Origin: Exobacillus caeni
Lineage (GTDB): Bacteria > Bacillota > Bacilli > Bacillales > Guptibacillaceae
Direction of reading: 5' to 3'
Assembly: GCF_005747095.1 (NCBI RefSeq)
Contig: NZ_SWLG01000001.1
Location: forward strand, 496,001 to 560,000
DNA length: 64,000 nt
A program made the position numbers and the translations under genes. The notes below the pieces were generated by a model that did not search any database, was not told the origin of the DNA, and worked only from the letters and a program-made list of their open reading frames with translations. Below, piece after piece: positions 37,410-47,276 of this stretch; position 1 is the first letter of the stretch, and the number at the start of each line of letters is the position of its first letter.

Positions 37410-38606
37410 ATGTCCAATGAACAATCATCTCAATTGCATTTCTCCATAGAGGAGTCAGTATGGTTAAAGAGAGGACAGGAAGTAGAAGAAATCTTATCCA
37501 TTTCCCTGGATCCTGACATTACAATACACGATTACGATGATTATGTTTCTGTAAAAGGAGCTCTCGTACTTTCAGGAGAGTTTTTGCCAAGGGAAGGAGA
37601 TGAAGTGACAGAAGAAGATTATCAAAATCCCGCAGCTTATCGTTCGATCCAGGAGATTTCTTATTTAGATGAGGGAACAGCTGCCATTTCACATCGCTTT
37701 CCTGTAGATATTACAATACCTTCCAATCGTGTCGGAGATCGAGAACAAATTTTTGTAACAGTGGAATCATTCGATTATGCAGTTGAAGAAAACAATTGTA
37801 TCAAGCTTGCTGCGGACGTTTCTATAAGCGGCATACAGGGGGATCGGCAGAAAGCTGCACAGTCGGAAGAAGACGAAGCGGAACTGCAGGCAGAAAATAT
37901 GTTTGCTGAAGAACGTTCCTCTCTTAACCAGTGGGAAGTCGATGTGAAATTTGAAGAAGAAGAACAAGAAGAGCAAGAAAACGATTTGTTTGTTAGAGAA
38001 CAAGAATCTCCCCATGTCGGAGTGAGTAGTCGAAATACGGAAGATGAGTATTACGAAGAAGTGCAGTACGGAGAAGAACAGCAATATGAAGAAGAGCAGT
38101 ATGAAGAAGAACAGCAATATGAAGAAGAACAGCAATATGAAGAAGAACAGTATGAAAAAGAGCAATACGTAGAGCGGAAAGCCTATCAGAAACCGGAATA
38201 CGAACAAAACGAGTCTTTAAAGGCATTAACAAGAATGTATGCGAGAGACGATTCTTATACTGTCCAGCAACATGAGGCGGACCCAGCATATCGAAAACCT
38301 GATGCGGCAAATTATGAGGAAAACATGCAGGCAGAAGAGAGACGGGAACAGGCGCAGGATGCTTACGAGGATACCGGGCAAGAGCCAGTTAGAGAAGAAA
38401 ATGCACTGTATTTAACAAAAATGCTAACAAAAGAAGAAGAAAATTTTTCAAGAATGAAGATGTGTATCATCCAGGCAGGGGAATCTCTTACTGAAATCGC
38501 TGAACGCTATCGTCTTCTGCCAAGCCATCTTGCGAGAGTGAACCAAATGGATGATGAAGAGGAAGTACAGGAAGGGCAAATTTTATATATTCCTGTTAAT
38601 AAATAA
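37410..38606 (+). CDS. spoVID: Stage VI sporulation protein D (spore coat morphogenesis)
   Basis: Needed in B. subtilis for encasement of the forespore by coat proteins, with SafA and SpoIVA as partners. 398 residues, against 575 in B. subtilis. The N-terminal half (about 10-140) is the SpoVID N-terminal region, with SIEESVWLKRGQEVEEILSI. A strongly acidic low-complexity middle contains QYEEEQ repeats. The C-terminus is a LysM module (about 350-397: IIQAGESLTEIAERY, VQEGQILYIP) thought to bind peptidoglycan or lipid II. AAAGGAGGAG ribosome site. Located after hemL as in B. subtilis. Confidence 0.9.
   Translation: MSNEQSSQLHFSIEESVWLKRGQEVEEILSISLDPDITIHDYDDYVSVKGALVLSGEFLPREGDEVTEEDYQNPAAYRSIQEISYLDEGTAAISHRFPVDITIPSNRVGDREQIFVTVESFDYAVEENNCIKLAADVSISGIQGDRQKAAQSEEDEAELQAENMFAEERSSLNQWEVDVKFEEEEQEEQENDLFVREQESPHVGVSSRNTEDEYYEEVQYGEEQQYEEEQYEEEQQYEEEQQYEEEQYEKEQYVERKAYQKPEYEQNESLKALTRMYARDDSYTVQQHEADPAYRKPDAANYEENMQAEERREQAQDAYEDTGQEPVREENALYLTKMLTKEEENFSRMKMCIIQAGESLTEIAERYRLLPSHLARVNQMDDEEEVQEGQILYIPVNK
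38051..38168 (+). repeat. In-frame 18-bp-type repeats in spoVID
   Basis: Repeats of CAGCAATATGAAGAAGAA and variants encode QYEEEQ-type units within the acidic linker of SpoVID. Such a run can change in length by slippage. Confidence 0.85.
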
Positions 38607-38637
38607 AGAACTTCACCCTATGAGAAGGGGTTATGGT

Positions 38638-39558
38638 ATGAAGCTATTAGAGAAAATAGAAGCTGCTTACGGATTCAAGCATTGCCATTGGATTGAAGAA
38701 CCGCATATATTCCAAACCAGTTCAGGGAAAAAGAGAGTGATGTATTGGGATGATCGGGAGTTAATGCAATGGCATATAGAATGGCGAGACCATATTGGAT
38801 CTCGCTATCATGTTTTCATAGATCGGATGATAAAAACAGAAATAAATGAACGGTATTTTTCCTGGAATCAAAAATGGATCACGGTGCATGATGAAATAGA
38901 GGAACCGCTTGTCTTTTCGGTTGCGGTAGAACAATGGGGAGAAATGATTGCAGCGGTGCTTCAAGCAGGGGAATATGTACCGTGCAATACGAATCTGGTG
39001 CAGAAAAAGGAACTTGATTACACCAGCTATGTGAAAAAGCTTGGCCAAATAAAAAAAGAGAAACGCGAGAAGGCAAAACTACTTGTCTTTTTAATTCCAG
39101 ATGTGAAAAAGCGGTATGTTAAATCACAGGAACTCTTTTCTAAAGTGCGGTCTCCTCTTCCGATTATTGACAACATTTCTTCACCTGAACTTGGAAAAGA
39201 AGTGTACTCAAATCTATATTTAAAAGGGACAAACGGTTACCCTATATCAGGAATTCTACCGATCAAAGCCTTTTTGCTTACATGCTGGAAAACTTACGGA
39301 CCGAAAATAGTAGAAAAACTGTTAGAAGAAATTGAGAAGCATTGTTCTTTTAAAGAACAGTACGGCAAAATGCTTCTCGCAGAAGCGCTTTTGCCCCTGG
39401 AATGGATGGAATGCATCGAGACAATCGAAAAGGCAGAGAACGATGAGACCATCCAGCGCTCGTTAATTGCTCTAGAAGAAAAGTGGGAGCGAAGCAGAGA
39501 ATTTTCCGCGTTTATCCTAAAATGGCTACAGCCTGTTGATGAGAAGGTGGCCTTATGA
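38638..39558 (+). CDS. Unrecognised protein between spoVID and ysxE
   Basis: 306 residues, soluble, rich in charged and aromatic residues (WHIEWRDHIG, YFSWNQKWITVHDEIEE). The ATG at 38638 is chosen for its GAGAAGGGG eight bases upstream; the longer frame would run into spoVID. No signal peptide, membrane segment or catalytic motif was seen. Its size and place, overlapping the ysxE start by four bases, suggest a spore-coat function. The N-terminal third vaguely resembles a kinase-like N-lobe as in CotS-type proteins, but the HGD and DFD-type motifs are absent. I do not recognise it. Confidence 0.75.
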   Translation: MKLLEKIEAAYGFKHCHWIEEPHIFQTSSGKKRVMYWDDRELMQWHIEWRDHIGSRYHVFIDRMIKTEINERYFSWNQKWITVHDEIEEPLVFSVAVEQWGEMIAAVLQAGEYVPCNTNLVQKKELDYTSYVKKLGQIKKEKREKAKLLVFLIPDVKKRYVKSQELFSKVRSPLPIIDNISSPELGKEVYSNLYLKGTNGYPISGILPIKAFLLTCWKTYGPKIVEKLLEEIEKHCSFKEQYGKMLLAEALLPLEWMECIETIEKAENDETIQRSLIALEEKWERSREFSAFILKWLQPVDEKVAL

Positions 39559-40571
39559 GTGAGAAGATTGATTCTAAAAAATATAGTTCGTTGTTGTTTC
39601 AATATGATCTTTATCCAGAAAGAGTTATCAAAAAAAAGAATGTCTTAAAAGTCTTTACTAAGAATGGGACCTATGCCTTAAAAAAGACCAAGTTGACCCG
39701 GTCGCAGGCTGAATGGCTGTTTCATGTACATGAAAGGCTAGCTTATATCGGATATAAATATTATATTCCGCTTTATCGTACAAAATATGGCGATCCGTTT
39801 GTGTTTGACCAGTATAACACTTATTATTTAATGCCATGGGTAGAAGATGACAGGCATTATGCAAATAGAGAAGCAATGATGATATCTAATTTAGCAGCCC
39901 TGCACAACCAGACTGTGAAAGAACAAGAATACTCAGAAGAAATCATCTCAAATTCTTATCAACAGTTGACAAAACGCTGGGAAGGCCGGCAGCTCGAGAT
40001 GGAACGCTATATTGAATCCGTGGAAAAAAGGGTGTATCTCTCTCCTTTTGAGCAATCATTTGTAACCAATTTTCATCGGTTAATGCACATGACGGATAAG
40101 GCGAGAAACCATCTTTACCAGTGGCAACAGAAGGTAAAGGAAAAGAAAAGATACCGCTCCGTTCTTTGCCACGGAAGGGTGTCACCTGGCCATTTTATTA
40201 TTCACCAGGGAAAAGGCTTCTTTATTAATTTTGATCATGCTGTCTTAGACACCCCAGTAAGAGATTTAGCTTACTTTTTAAGGTCTTCGATGAGAGCGGC
40301 TAACTGGAATGAGCGGAAAGCAAAAGACTGGTTCACTCAATACCAGGAACGGTTTCCATTATACGAAGAAGAAAAATCTTTGTTAGCAAGCTATTTGACA
40401 TATCCTGAAATCGTTTTTAACTCCGTTGACCTTTATCGTTCCAACAGACAAAACTGGCCGCAAATCAAGCATGTAAATTATTTAGTTAAAAGAATCGAAC
40501 AAATTGAAAAGGTCCACAAGGTCAATGAGATAATATTAGCAAGGGATGAGGAAGTAAACGAAGAGGACTAG
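39555..40571 (+). CDS. ysxE: Spore coat protein YsxE, kinase-like (CotS family)
   Basis: 338 residues of the CotS/aminoglycoside-phosphotransferase-like fold; coat-associated in B. subtilis. The N-lobe has a nucleotide-lysine-like stretch GTYALKKTKL, the hinge is YYLMPWVEDD, and the catalytic loop reads LCHGRVSPGHF with Arg208 where active members have Asp; Asp227 of INFDHA corresponds to the metal-binding Asp. This suggests a weak or dead kinase. ATGA overlap with the preceding gene; terminator right after the stop. Confidence 0.88.
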   Translation: MSEKIDSKKYSSLLFQYDLYPERVIKKKNVLKVFTKNGTYALKKTKLTRSQAEWLFHVHERLAYIGYKYYIPLYRTKYGDPFVFDQYNTYYLMPWVEDDRHYANREAMMISNLAALHNQTVKEQEYSEEIISNSYQQLTKRWEGRQLEMERYIESVEKRVYLSPFEQSFVTNFHRLMHMTDKARNHLYQWQQKVKEKKRYRSVLCHGRVSPGHFIIHQGKGFFINFDHAVLDTPVRDLAYFLRSSMRAANWNERKAKDWFTQYQERFPLYEEEKSLLASYLTYPEIVFNSVDLYRSNRQNWPQIKHVNYLVKRIEQIEKVHKVNEIILARDEEVNEED

Positions 40572-40603
40572 TCGCTTTCAAGATTAATTGGAGGCGATTT
40601 TTT
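40572..40603 (+). terminator. Terminator of the spoVID-ysxE transcript
   Basis: TCGCTTTCAA pairs over ten positions (two or three G-T) with TTGGAGGCGA across GATTAA, followed by six T residues, directly after the ysxE stop. Confidence 0.85.
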
Positions 40604-40657
40604 CCGATTAAAAAAGCAAGTCCTAACAAAAAGCAGCAAGCAGATTTAATACAAGGA

Positions 40658-40855
40658 TTAAATCCACTCTAAATAAAAACAAATTTGTACGCAAACTAAT
40701 ATGATTAAAATCATGACATCGATCGTAGTTGGAAATAACAATGTCCGAATAAGCTGGAATACAATAAGCGGCGGGCAAAATTGAATGATAACCAACCTGA
40801 ATTTATAAATAAAAGGTGGCAACCGAAACTTGTTATAGCCGAATTTCCGTTTCAC
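40658..40855 (-). CDS. Small conserved-looking membrane protein, 65 residues
   Basis: GTG start behind an excellent AAAAGGAGGAG on the minus strand (complement of about 40860-40873). It begins with a basic stretch MKRKFGYNKFRLPPFIYKF followed by two hydrophobic segments (about 21-41 and 46-62), ending CFYLEWI. The family looks familiar from Bacillaceae as a small hypothetical membrane protein at this position, but I cannot name it. A TATAAT lies upstream on the minus strand without a good -35. Confidence 0.7.
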   Translation of the reverse strand: MKRKFGYNKFRLPPFIYKFRLVIIQFCPPLIVFQLIRTLLFPTTIDVMILIILVCVQICFYLEWI

Positions 40856-40987
40856 TTGTTCTCCTCCTTTTCAGGGTTTTTCTCCTATTATAGGAAGTTT
40901 GGTATAATCATGTTATGTAAAGTCATGAAAAAGGTGAATGCAGAGGAACAAAACCGGCAATAATGAATAACATCATCGAGTTGCCTA

Positions 40988-41016
40988 TTGACGATTCAAT
41001 TTCAAAATTGTAAACT
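40988..41016 (+). promoter_or_regulatory. Sigma-A promoter of valS
   Basis: TTGACG (40988-40993), 17-base spacer, TAAACT (41011-41016), placing the transcript start near 41023, just before the T-box leader. Confidence 0.7.
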
Positions 41017-41022
41017 AATATA

Positions 41023-41302
41023 TATTCCAAAATAGAAGAGAAAATGCAACGACAGGGAAGAGTACGATGTGATGCCTTTACAGAGAGAGAAATCAACTGG
41101 TGGAAGATTTCTCAGGACCAGCATTGGAATGTCGCCCTTGAGCAGCTTATTTGAACCTTCTTAAAGAAGAAGTAGAATAGGCCGGGAAAACCGTTATCGA
41201 GATGAGTGTACAGTTAGCATAAAACTTTTGCTGCTGTAAATGAAGGTGGTACCACGGAACTGAGCTTCTTTCGTCCTTTAGAGGATGAAAGGGGCTTTTT
41301 TA
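41023..41302 (+). promoter_or_regulatory. T-box riboswitch (valine) with terminator, valS leader
   Basis: The T-box sequence GAAGGTGGTACCACGG lies at about 41242-41257. Stem I ends with GGAATGTCGCCCTTGAG, whose GTC (41131-41133) is at the specifier position and is a valine codon. The terminator AGCTTCTTTCGTCC with GGATGAAAGGGGCT (41262-41296) is followed by a T-run. Uncharged tRNA-Val should favour the antiterminator and let valS be transcribed. Confidence 0.95.
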
Positions 41303-41345
41303 TTTTTTTCTTTTGGAAATGAAAATGATGGAAGGAATGGTGAGG

Positions 41346-43985
41346 ATGGAAAAAGAAATATCGATGCCAACGAAGTACGATCCGAAAGCCACGGAAGAAA
41401 AATGGTATCAATACTGGCTTGACGGTAAGTTTTTTGAAGCGACAGGAGACGAGAACAAGGAACCTTACACGATTGTAATCCCGCCTCCAAACGTAACAGG
41501 TAAACTCCACCTCGGCCATGCCTGGGATACAACGCTTCAGGATATTTTATCCCGTGCGAAACGGATGCAGGGCTATGATGTATTATGGCTTCCAGGAATG
41601 GACCATGCCGGTATCGCGACACAGGCAAAGGTAGAAGGAAAGCTTAAAGAACAGGGCACGAACCGTTACGAGCTTGGCCGAGAGAAATTCCTAGAAAAAT
41701 CCTGGGAATGGAAAGAAGAATACGCAGACTTTATCCGCAACCAGTGGTCAAAGCTGGGGTTGTCACTCGACTACTCGAGAGAGCGTTTCACTCTTGACGA
41801 AGGTCTTTCCGACGCGGTTAAGAAAGTGTTCGTTGATCTATATGAAAAAGGCTTGATCTATCGCGGCGAATATATTATCAACTGGGACCCGCAAACAAAA
41901 ACGGCTCTATCTGATATTGAAGTTATCCACGAAGACGTAAAAGGCGCTTTTTACCATATGCGCTATCCGCTTGTCGACGGAACAGGCAGCATCGAGATTG
42001 CGACTACCCGTCCGGAAACGATGCTTGGCGATACAGCGATTGCCGTTCATCCAGAAGATGAGCGTTACAAGCACCTCATCGGCAAGAAAGCAAAGCTTCC
42101 GATCGTTGGACGAGAAATCGAGATCGTTGCTGATGATTATGTAGACATGGAGTTTGGTTCAGGAGCGGTTAAGATCACGCCTGCCCACGACCCGAACGAC
42201 TTTGAAATCGGAAACCGCCATAATCTTGAAAGAGTCCTCGTGATGAACGAAGACGGTACGATGAACGAAAATGCCGGCAAATACCAGGGCATGGACCGTT
42301 TTGAATGCCGTAAGCAAATCGTTAAGGACCTGCAGGAACAGGGCGTCCTCTTTGAAATCGAAGAGCACATGCATTCTGTTGGGCACTCAGAGCGTAGCGG
42401 CGCGGTAGTCGAGCCTTACCTTTCCACACAATGGTTCGTAAAAATGGAGCCACTTGCAAAACAGGCGATAGAGCTTCAAAAAACAGAAGGAAAAGTAAAC
42501 TTCGTTCCTGACCGATTTGAAAAAACGTACCTGCGCTGGATCGAAAACATTCGCGACTGGTGTATTTCCCGTCAATTATGGTGGGGGCACCGCATCCCGG
42601 CCTGGTACCATAAAGAAACAGGTGAAATCTATGTTGGATTAAAAGCACCGGAAGATATCGAGAACTGGGAGCAGGACGACGACGTATTGGATACATGGTT
42701 CAGCTCAGCGCTATGGCCTTTCTCTACCATGGGGTGGCCTGATGAGGAATCAGCTGACTTCAAACGTTTCTACCCAACCGATGTTCTTGTAACTGGATAT
42801 GATATCATCTTCTTCTGGGTTGCAAGAATGATCTTCCAGGGAGTTGAATTTACAGGCAAACGTCCGTTTAAAGATGTTCTGATCCACGGACTGGTTCGAG
42901 ATTCAGAAGGCAGAAAGATGAGTAAGTCACTGGGGAATGGTGTCGATCCGATGGATGTTATCGATAAATATGGTGCAGACTCGCTTCGTTACTTCTTATC
43001 GACCGGCTCATCACCTGGCCACGATCTTCGCTTCTACTGGGAAAAGGTAGAATCTACCTGGAACTTTGCGAACAAGATCTGGAACGCTTCCCGTTTTGCG
43101 TTGATGAACATGGAAGGAATGACCTATGACGAACTGGATCTTTCAGGCGAAAAATCTACTGCAGACAAATGGATCTTAACCCGATTTAACGAAACGGCTG
43201 AAGCTGTAACTCGTTTGATCAACAACTACGAGTTCGGTGAAGTTGGCCGCCATCTTTACAACTTCATCTGGGATGACCTTTGTGACTGGTACATCGAAAT
43301 GGCAAAGCTTCCTCTATACGGGGAAGACGAAGCAGCTAAGAAAACAACACGATCTGTTTTAGCTTATGTCCTTGATAACACGATGCGCCTGTTGCATCCG
43401 TTCATGCCATACCTGACAGAAGAAATCTGGCAGCACCTTCCTCATAAAGGGGAATCGATCACGGTAGCTGCATGGCCGGAGAAAAGGGGAGACCTGCATT
43501 TCCCAGAAGCTGCCAGGGAAATGGACCTATTAACGGAAATTATCCGTTCCGTCCGTAACACGAGAGCTGAAATGGATGTTGCGCCAAGCAAGGCGATCGA
43601 ACTACAGATCAATGCAAAATCGGATGAGGTAAAGGACCAGCTTGTACGCAACCAGAACTATCTTGAAAAGTTCTGTAATCCAAGCAAGCTTGAGATCGGT
43701 ACAGACCTTCAGGCTCCTGATAAATCGATGACATCCGTTCTAACCGGAGTTGAATTATTCCTTCCGTTAGAGGGATTGATCGACATCGACGAGGAAATCA
43801 AGCGTCTTGAAAAAGAAGCAGAACGCCTTGCATCAGAAGTTGATCGCGTTCATAAAAAACTCAGCAACGAGAACTTTGTTAAAAAAGCACCGCAAAAAGT
43901 TGTTGATGAAGAACGCGCCAAAGAAGCAGATTATATGGAAAAACGCAGCAAAGTGCTTGATCGCATTTTGGAATTGAAAAAATAG
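41346..43985 (+). CDS. valS: Valyl-tRNA synthetase
   Basis: Charges tRNA-Val. 879 residues (880 in B. subtilis). The class I HIGH motif is HLGH at 55-58 in [18 protein letters not shown] is at 524-528. The editing domain lies between them ([12 protein letters not shown]). The C-terminal part ends in the ValS coiled-coil arm. The ATG starting [13 protein letters not shown] matches homologues; the frame runs 11 codons further up into the leader. Controlled by the valine T-box. Confidence 0.97.
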   Translation: MEKEISMPTKYDPKATEEKWYQYWLDGKFFEATGDENKEPYTIVIPPPNVTGKLHLGHAWDTTLQDILSRAKRMQGYDVLWLPGMDHAGIATQAKVEGKLKEQGTNRYELGREKFLEKSWEWKEEYADFIRNQWSKLGLSLDYSRERFTLDEGLSDAVKKVFVDLYEKGLIYRGEYIINWDPQTKTALSDIEVIHEDVKGAFYHMRYPLVDGTGSIEIATTRPETMLGDTAIAVHPEDERYKHLIGKKAKLPIVGREIEIVADDYVDMEFGSGAVKITPAHDPNDFEIGNRHNLERVLVMNEDGTMNENAGKYQGMDRFECRKQIVKDLQEQGVLFEIEEHMHSVGHSERSGAVVEPYLSTQWFVKMEPLAKQAIELQKTEGKVNFVPDRFEKTYLRWIENIRDWCISRQLWWGHRIPAWYHKETGEIYVGLKAPEDIENWEQDDDVLDTWFSSALWPFSTMGWPDEESADFKRFYPTDVLVTGYDIIFFWVARMIFQGVEFTGKRPFKDVLIHGLVRDSEGRKMSKSLGNGVDPMDVIDKYGADSLRYFLSTGSSPGHDLRFYWEKVESTWNFANKIWNASRFALMNMEGMTYDELDLSGEKSTADKWILTRFNETAEAVTRLINNYEFGEVGRHLYNFIWDDLCDWYIEMAKLPLYGEDEAAKKTTRSVLAYVLDNTMRLLHPFMPYLTEEIWQHLPHKGESITVAAWPEKRGDLHFPEAAREMDLLTEIIRSVRNTRAEMDVAPSKAIELQINAKSDEVKDQLVRNQNYLEKFCNPSKLEIGTDLQAPDKSMTSVLTGVELFLPLEGLIDIDEEIKRLEKEAERLASEVDRVHKKLSNENFVKKAPQKVVDEERAKEADYMEKRSKVLDRILELKK

Positions 43986-43990
43986 GATGC

Positions 43991-44022
43991 AAAAGGTGAA
44001 CCCATCGTGGTTCGCCTTCTTC
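43991..44022 (+). terminator. Probable terminator of valS
   Basis: AAGGTGAACC and GGTTCGCCTT pair with one G-T position around CATCGT; the tail CTTCTTCATTT is a weak T-run. Confidence 0.6.
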
Positions 44023-44131
44023 ATTTGAAGAAAAGTGTCTTTATTTAAGAAATACGATTTTTAGAGTATGATAATAGTAAATAATGAAAATAAAACAGAA
44101 AAAGAACCGATATTATTAGGGGGTTAACATC

Positions 44132-45439
44132 ATGTTTCATACATACGACGAAGCGGTAGAGTGGATTCACAGCCTTTTAAACCACGGGATCAAACCCGGT
44201 CTCCAACGGATGGAGTGGTTGCTGGAGCGAGTTGGAAACCCGGAAAGAAGATTAAAGTGCGTTCATGTCGGGGGAACCAATGGCAAGGGGTCGACGATCA
44301 GCTTGATGCGGCATATCCTTCAGGATGCTGGCTTTGTTACTGGTACTTTTACATCGCCGTATATCAAGACCTTCAACGAGCGGATTGCAGTAGACGGGGA
44401 ACCGATACCAGATGAAGATTTGTTGGCGATCGTAAATGACATCTATCCACTAGTGAAAGAAGTGGAAGAAACAGATCTGGGCTCGCCGACCGAATTTGAG
44501 GTTATCACGTTGATCGGCCTGATTTATTTCGGGAAAGTGGCATACCCTGATATTGTCCTTATAGAGGTAGGGCTTGGCGGCCGCCTGGATTCTACGAATG
44601 TGATCTATCCCCTCGTTTCGGTCATTACGAATGTAAGCTACGATCACATGCATATCTTAGGCCATCGGATCGAAGAAATAGCATTTGAAAAGTCAGGGAT
44701 CATCAAGTCTGGAGTTCCAGTTGTCACAACGATTGAAAAAGAAGAAGCACTCGAGATTGTAGAGGAAGCTGCAGTTTCAAAAAGTTCTAAAATGTATCGG
44801 CTTGGAAGCGAATTCAATTACAATAATGTCACTTATACTGATGAAGGAGAACATTTTGACTTTTCATCTCCATATAAAACATATGAACAGCTGCCATTAA
44901 AAATGAAAGGGCCCCATCAGGTGAAAAATGCAAGCGCTGCATTAATGGCACTTGAGTATTTAAGAACTTTCTATGGCGTTCACTATACGGAAGAAAACCT
45001 CCGAAAAGGATTAGAAAAGGCGAGCTGGGTTGGAAGGTTTGAAGAAATCTCTGAATCGCCAAAAATTATTCTGGACGGCGCGCATAATGTCGACGGCGTA
45101 AAAAGCCTTGCAGAAACGATCAGCCAATTTTATCCCGAAAAGAATGTAAAAGTCATTTTTGCTGCGTTAAAAGACAAAGACTTTGACAGCATGCTTCAAC
45201 ATTTATATCCCATTGTAAAAAGCATGACGTTTACGAGCTTTGACTTTCCAAGGGCTGCTAAAGCGGAAGAACTCTATGAAGCAGCAAAGTTTGAAAACAA
45301 AATGGCAGTTGAGAACTGGAGAGATGCCATAGGTCTTGAGTTGGATAATATCACTGAAAATGAGATGCTGATTGTGACAGGATCCCTATATTTTATCTCG
45401 GATGTAAGAAAATTTTTAAAAAATGAAAAAGAATTTTAA
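44132..45439 (+). CDS. folC: Folylpolyglutamate synthase / dihydrofolate synthase
   Basis: Adds glutamate to (dihydro)folates. 435 residues of the Mur-ligase type. ATP-binding HVGGTNGKGSTIS, FTSPYIKTFNERI, the metal-site VGLGGRLDSTNV and the C-terminal ILDGAHNVDG are intact. ATG after TAGGGGG. It follows valS as in B. subtilis. Confidence 0.96.
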   Translation: MFHTYDEAVEWIHSLLNHGIKPGLQRMEWLLERVGNPERRLKCVHVGGTNGKGSTISLMRHILQDAGFVTGTFTSPYIKTFNERIAVDGEPIPDEDLLAIVNDIYPLVKEVEETDLGSPTEFEVITLIGLIYFGKVAYPDIVLIEVGLGGRLDSTNVIYPLVSVITNVSYDHMHILGHRIEEIAFEKSGIIKSGVPVVTTIEKEEALEIVEEAAVSKSSKMYRLGSEFNYNNVTYTDEGEHFDFSSPYKTYEQLPLKMKGPHQVKNASAALMALEYLRTFYGVHYTEENLRKGLEKASWVGRFEEISESPKIILDGAHNVDGVKSLAETISQFYPEKNVKVIFAALKDKDFDSMLQHLYPIVKSMTFTSFDFPRAAKAEELYEAAKFENKMAVENWRDAIGLELDNITENEMLIVTGSLYFISDVRKFLKNEKEF

Positions 45440-45526
45440 GATAATTTACACAAATTAATATTAATTTGCTAAAATATAGTAAATAGTGACAAAACTACTA
45501 GTTTTCAGTTGGGCAAGGAGGGCCAA

Positions 45527-47233
45527 ATGATGACAAAAACTAAACAAAAAGCTTTATGGATAATATGGCTTATCATTTGGCCGCTTGCAATTGTTTTAAC
45601 CTATCAGTTTACAGAGCATAATATCCAGGGAAATATTTTGGATATTTTAGCTCTTACAGTATTGATGGGGGTTGTCGCCCTTTTGCCGATTAACGTTAAG
45701 GGAACAAACCTCTTTTTTATCCAGGGCATCTCCATGGCTGTATTTTTCAGATACGGGCTTTTCATAGAATTGATCCTGACTCAGGTGTCCGTTTTAATTT
45801 TATTGTTAAACCTTCAAGTTTCAAGAAAAGAACATCATCGATATCCACTTAACTTCTTAATGTTTTTGTTTGTTTCCGTTGCTTCCGGGATCGTCTACTA
45901 CCTTCTGGGAGGGGATACGGGAAGCATGAACCAGAACTCTTATCCTAATTTGATCCCGATGTTTGGATATGCGGTCAGTACCATTTTTTCAAACCAGATC
46001 TTCTTATATCTCTTGCAAAAATTCTTAAATAAAAATAAAAGTTATCGTTTCTTTGACAGAGGGCTATATTGGGAAGCTTTGACAAATGTTTTTATTCTAC
46101 CAGTTGGATTAATCTTATACATGCTTCACTCTCTGATCGGAACACTGGCAATCATATATGTAGGTATTCCTTTTGTGCTCGTGGCTTTTATGCTTCGCTT
46201 ATATTACTACACTCAGAAAGTAAACGATTTGCTGCAGAAAACGAGTGAGATCGGACAGCAGCTGACTCAGCGTCTTGAAACTGATGATGTGCTTGAACTG
46301 TTTCTTGAAAGTGTTACCAAAATGTTTCCGGTAGACTATGCTTACATCCTTGATGCAGAAGGTGTATCGAACCTGAAAATGGTTAAGAAGTTCGAACGGG
46401 AAGAAGGAACGTTGCCGCAAAAAGGATCATTCGCTTCGAACGAAGGCATTAGTGCGAGGGTATGGAGAAGCGGCAGGAGCCGGCTCTATGTAAAGCGCTC
46501 GCAATGGAGAAGCCTGTCAAAAGGATTACTTCCTTTATCTGCAAACTCTGTGATCTCTGTTCCAACAAAACGAAACAACGAGACAGTTGGAATCATCACA
46601 CTAGCATCCAACAACGTGAGAGCTTATGAAAAACATCATTTAATGGTGCTGCAAATCCTGGCAAACTACCTGGGTGTAGCAAGAAATAACGCCAAAAACT
46701 ATGAAGAGACAAAGAAACGGAGCGAACGCTGCCCACTGACGAATCTTTATAATTTCAGATATTTTCAAACGTTACTCGAACTAAAATATTCCCAGTATAT
46801 CGGAACCCCGTTCTCTGTAATTTTGCTCGATCTTGACCATTTTAAAAAGGTTAACGATACATTCGGCCATCAGAGCGGAAATGATGTATTATGCCAGGTC
46901 GCAGATCGCCTTGCTAAAGAAGTTGGCGACAGAGGGACGGTGGCAAGGTACGGAGGGGAAGAATTTGTCATATTGCTGAACAATGCTAATCATATGATGG
47001 CAGTTGATATTGCCGAAGATATCCGTTGTTCGATCGCAGATCATTCGTTTGATATCTACAATGATTTGGAAAATGGGAAACGCCAGGTGATTTACGTTAC
47101 AGCGAGTATCGGAGTCGCAACAGCACCTGATCAGGGTGAAGATCCTATCACATTGCTGAGGAATGCCGACAGGGCGATGTATACAGGGGCGAAGCAGCAG
47201 GGGCGGAATAAGGTAGCGAGTTATGTGGGATAG
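45527..47233 (+). CDS. Membrane-bound diguanylate cyclase (GAF-GGDEF)
   Basis: 568 residues: about six N-terminal membrane helices (1-215), a GAF-like sensor domain (about 235-390) and a C-terminal GGDEF domain that makes cyclic di-GMP from GTP. The active-site motif is GGEEF at 476-480, with LDHFKKVNDTFGH before it. The inhibitory I-site RxxD, expected just upstream, is replaced (GDRG before TVARY), so product inhibition may be absent. The first of two ATGs after AAGGAGGG is used as start. It lies beside the pilus genes. Confidence 0.93.
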   Translation: MMTKTKQKALWIIWLIIWPLAIVLTYQFTEHNIQGNILDILALTVLMGVVALLPINVKGTNLFFIQGISMAVFFRYGLFIELILTQVSVLILLLNLQVSRKEHHRYPLNFLMFLFVSVASGIVYYLLGGDTGSMNQNSYPNLIPMFGYAVSTIFSNQIFLYLLQKFLNKNKSYRFFDRGLYWEALTNVFILPVGLILYMLHSLIGTLAIIYVGIPFVLVAFMLRLYYYTQKVNDLLQKTSEIGQQLTQRLETDDVLELFLESVTKMFPVDYAYILDAEGVSNLKMVKKFEREEGTLPQKGSFASNEGISARVWRSGRSRLYVKRSQWRSLSKGLLPLSANSVISVPTKRNNETVGIITLASNNVRAYEKHHLMVLQILANYLGVARNNAKNYEETKKRSERCPLTNLYNFRYFQTLLELKYSQYIGTPFSVILLDLDHFKKVNDTFGHQSGNDVLCQVADRLAKEVGDRGTVARYGGEEFVILLNNANHMMAVDIAEDIRCSIADHSFDIYNDLENGKRQVIYVTASIGVATAPDQGEDPITLLRNADRAMYTGAKQQGRNKVASYVG

Positions 47234-47235
47234 AA

Positions 47236-47276
47236 AGAGCAGCTCTTCCTTTTGGGAGAGCTGCTTTTATTTTTGG
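47236..47276. terminator. Terminator between the diguanylate cyclase and the pilin cassette
   Basis: AGCAGCTCTTCC and GGGAGAGCTGCT pair around TTTT, followed by TTTATTTTT on the plus strand. It overlaps the last codons of the convergent minus-strand gene. On the minus strand the T-tail is weak. Confidence 0.85.

Noticed and set aside
40643-40664. Hairpin GATTTAAT/ATTAAATC as terminator of the small minus-strand gene
   Set aside because: It overlaps the stop codon and has no T-run on the minus strand.
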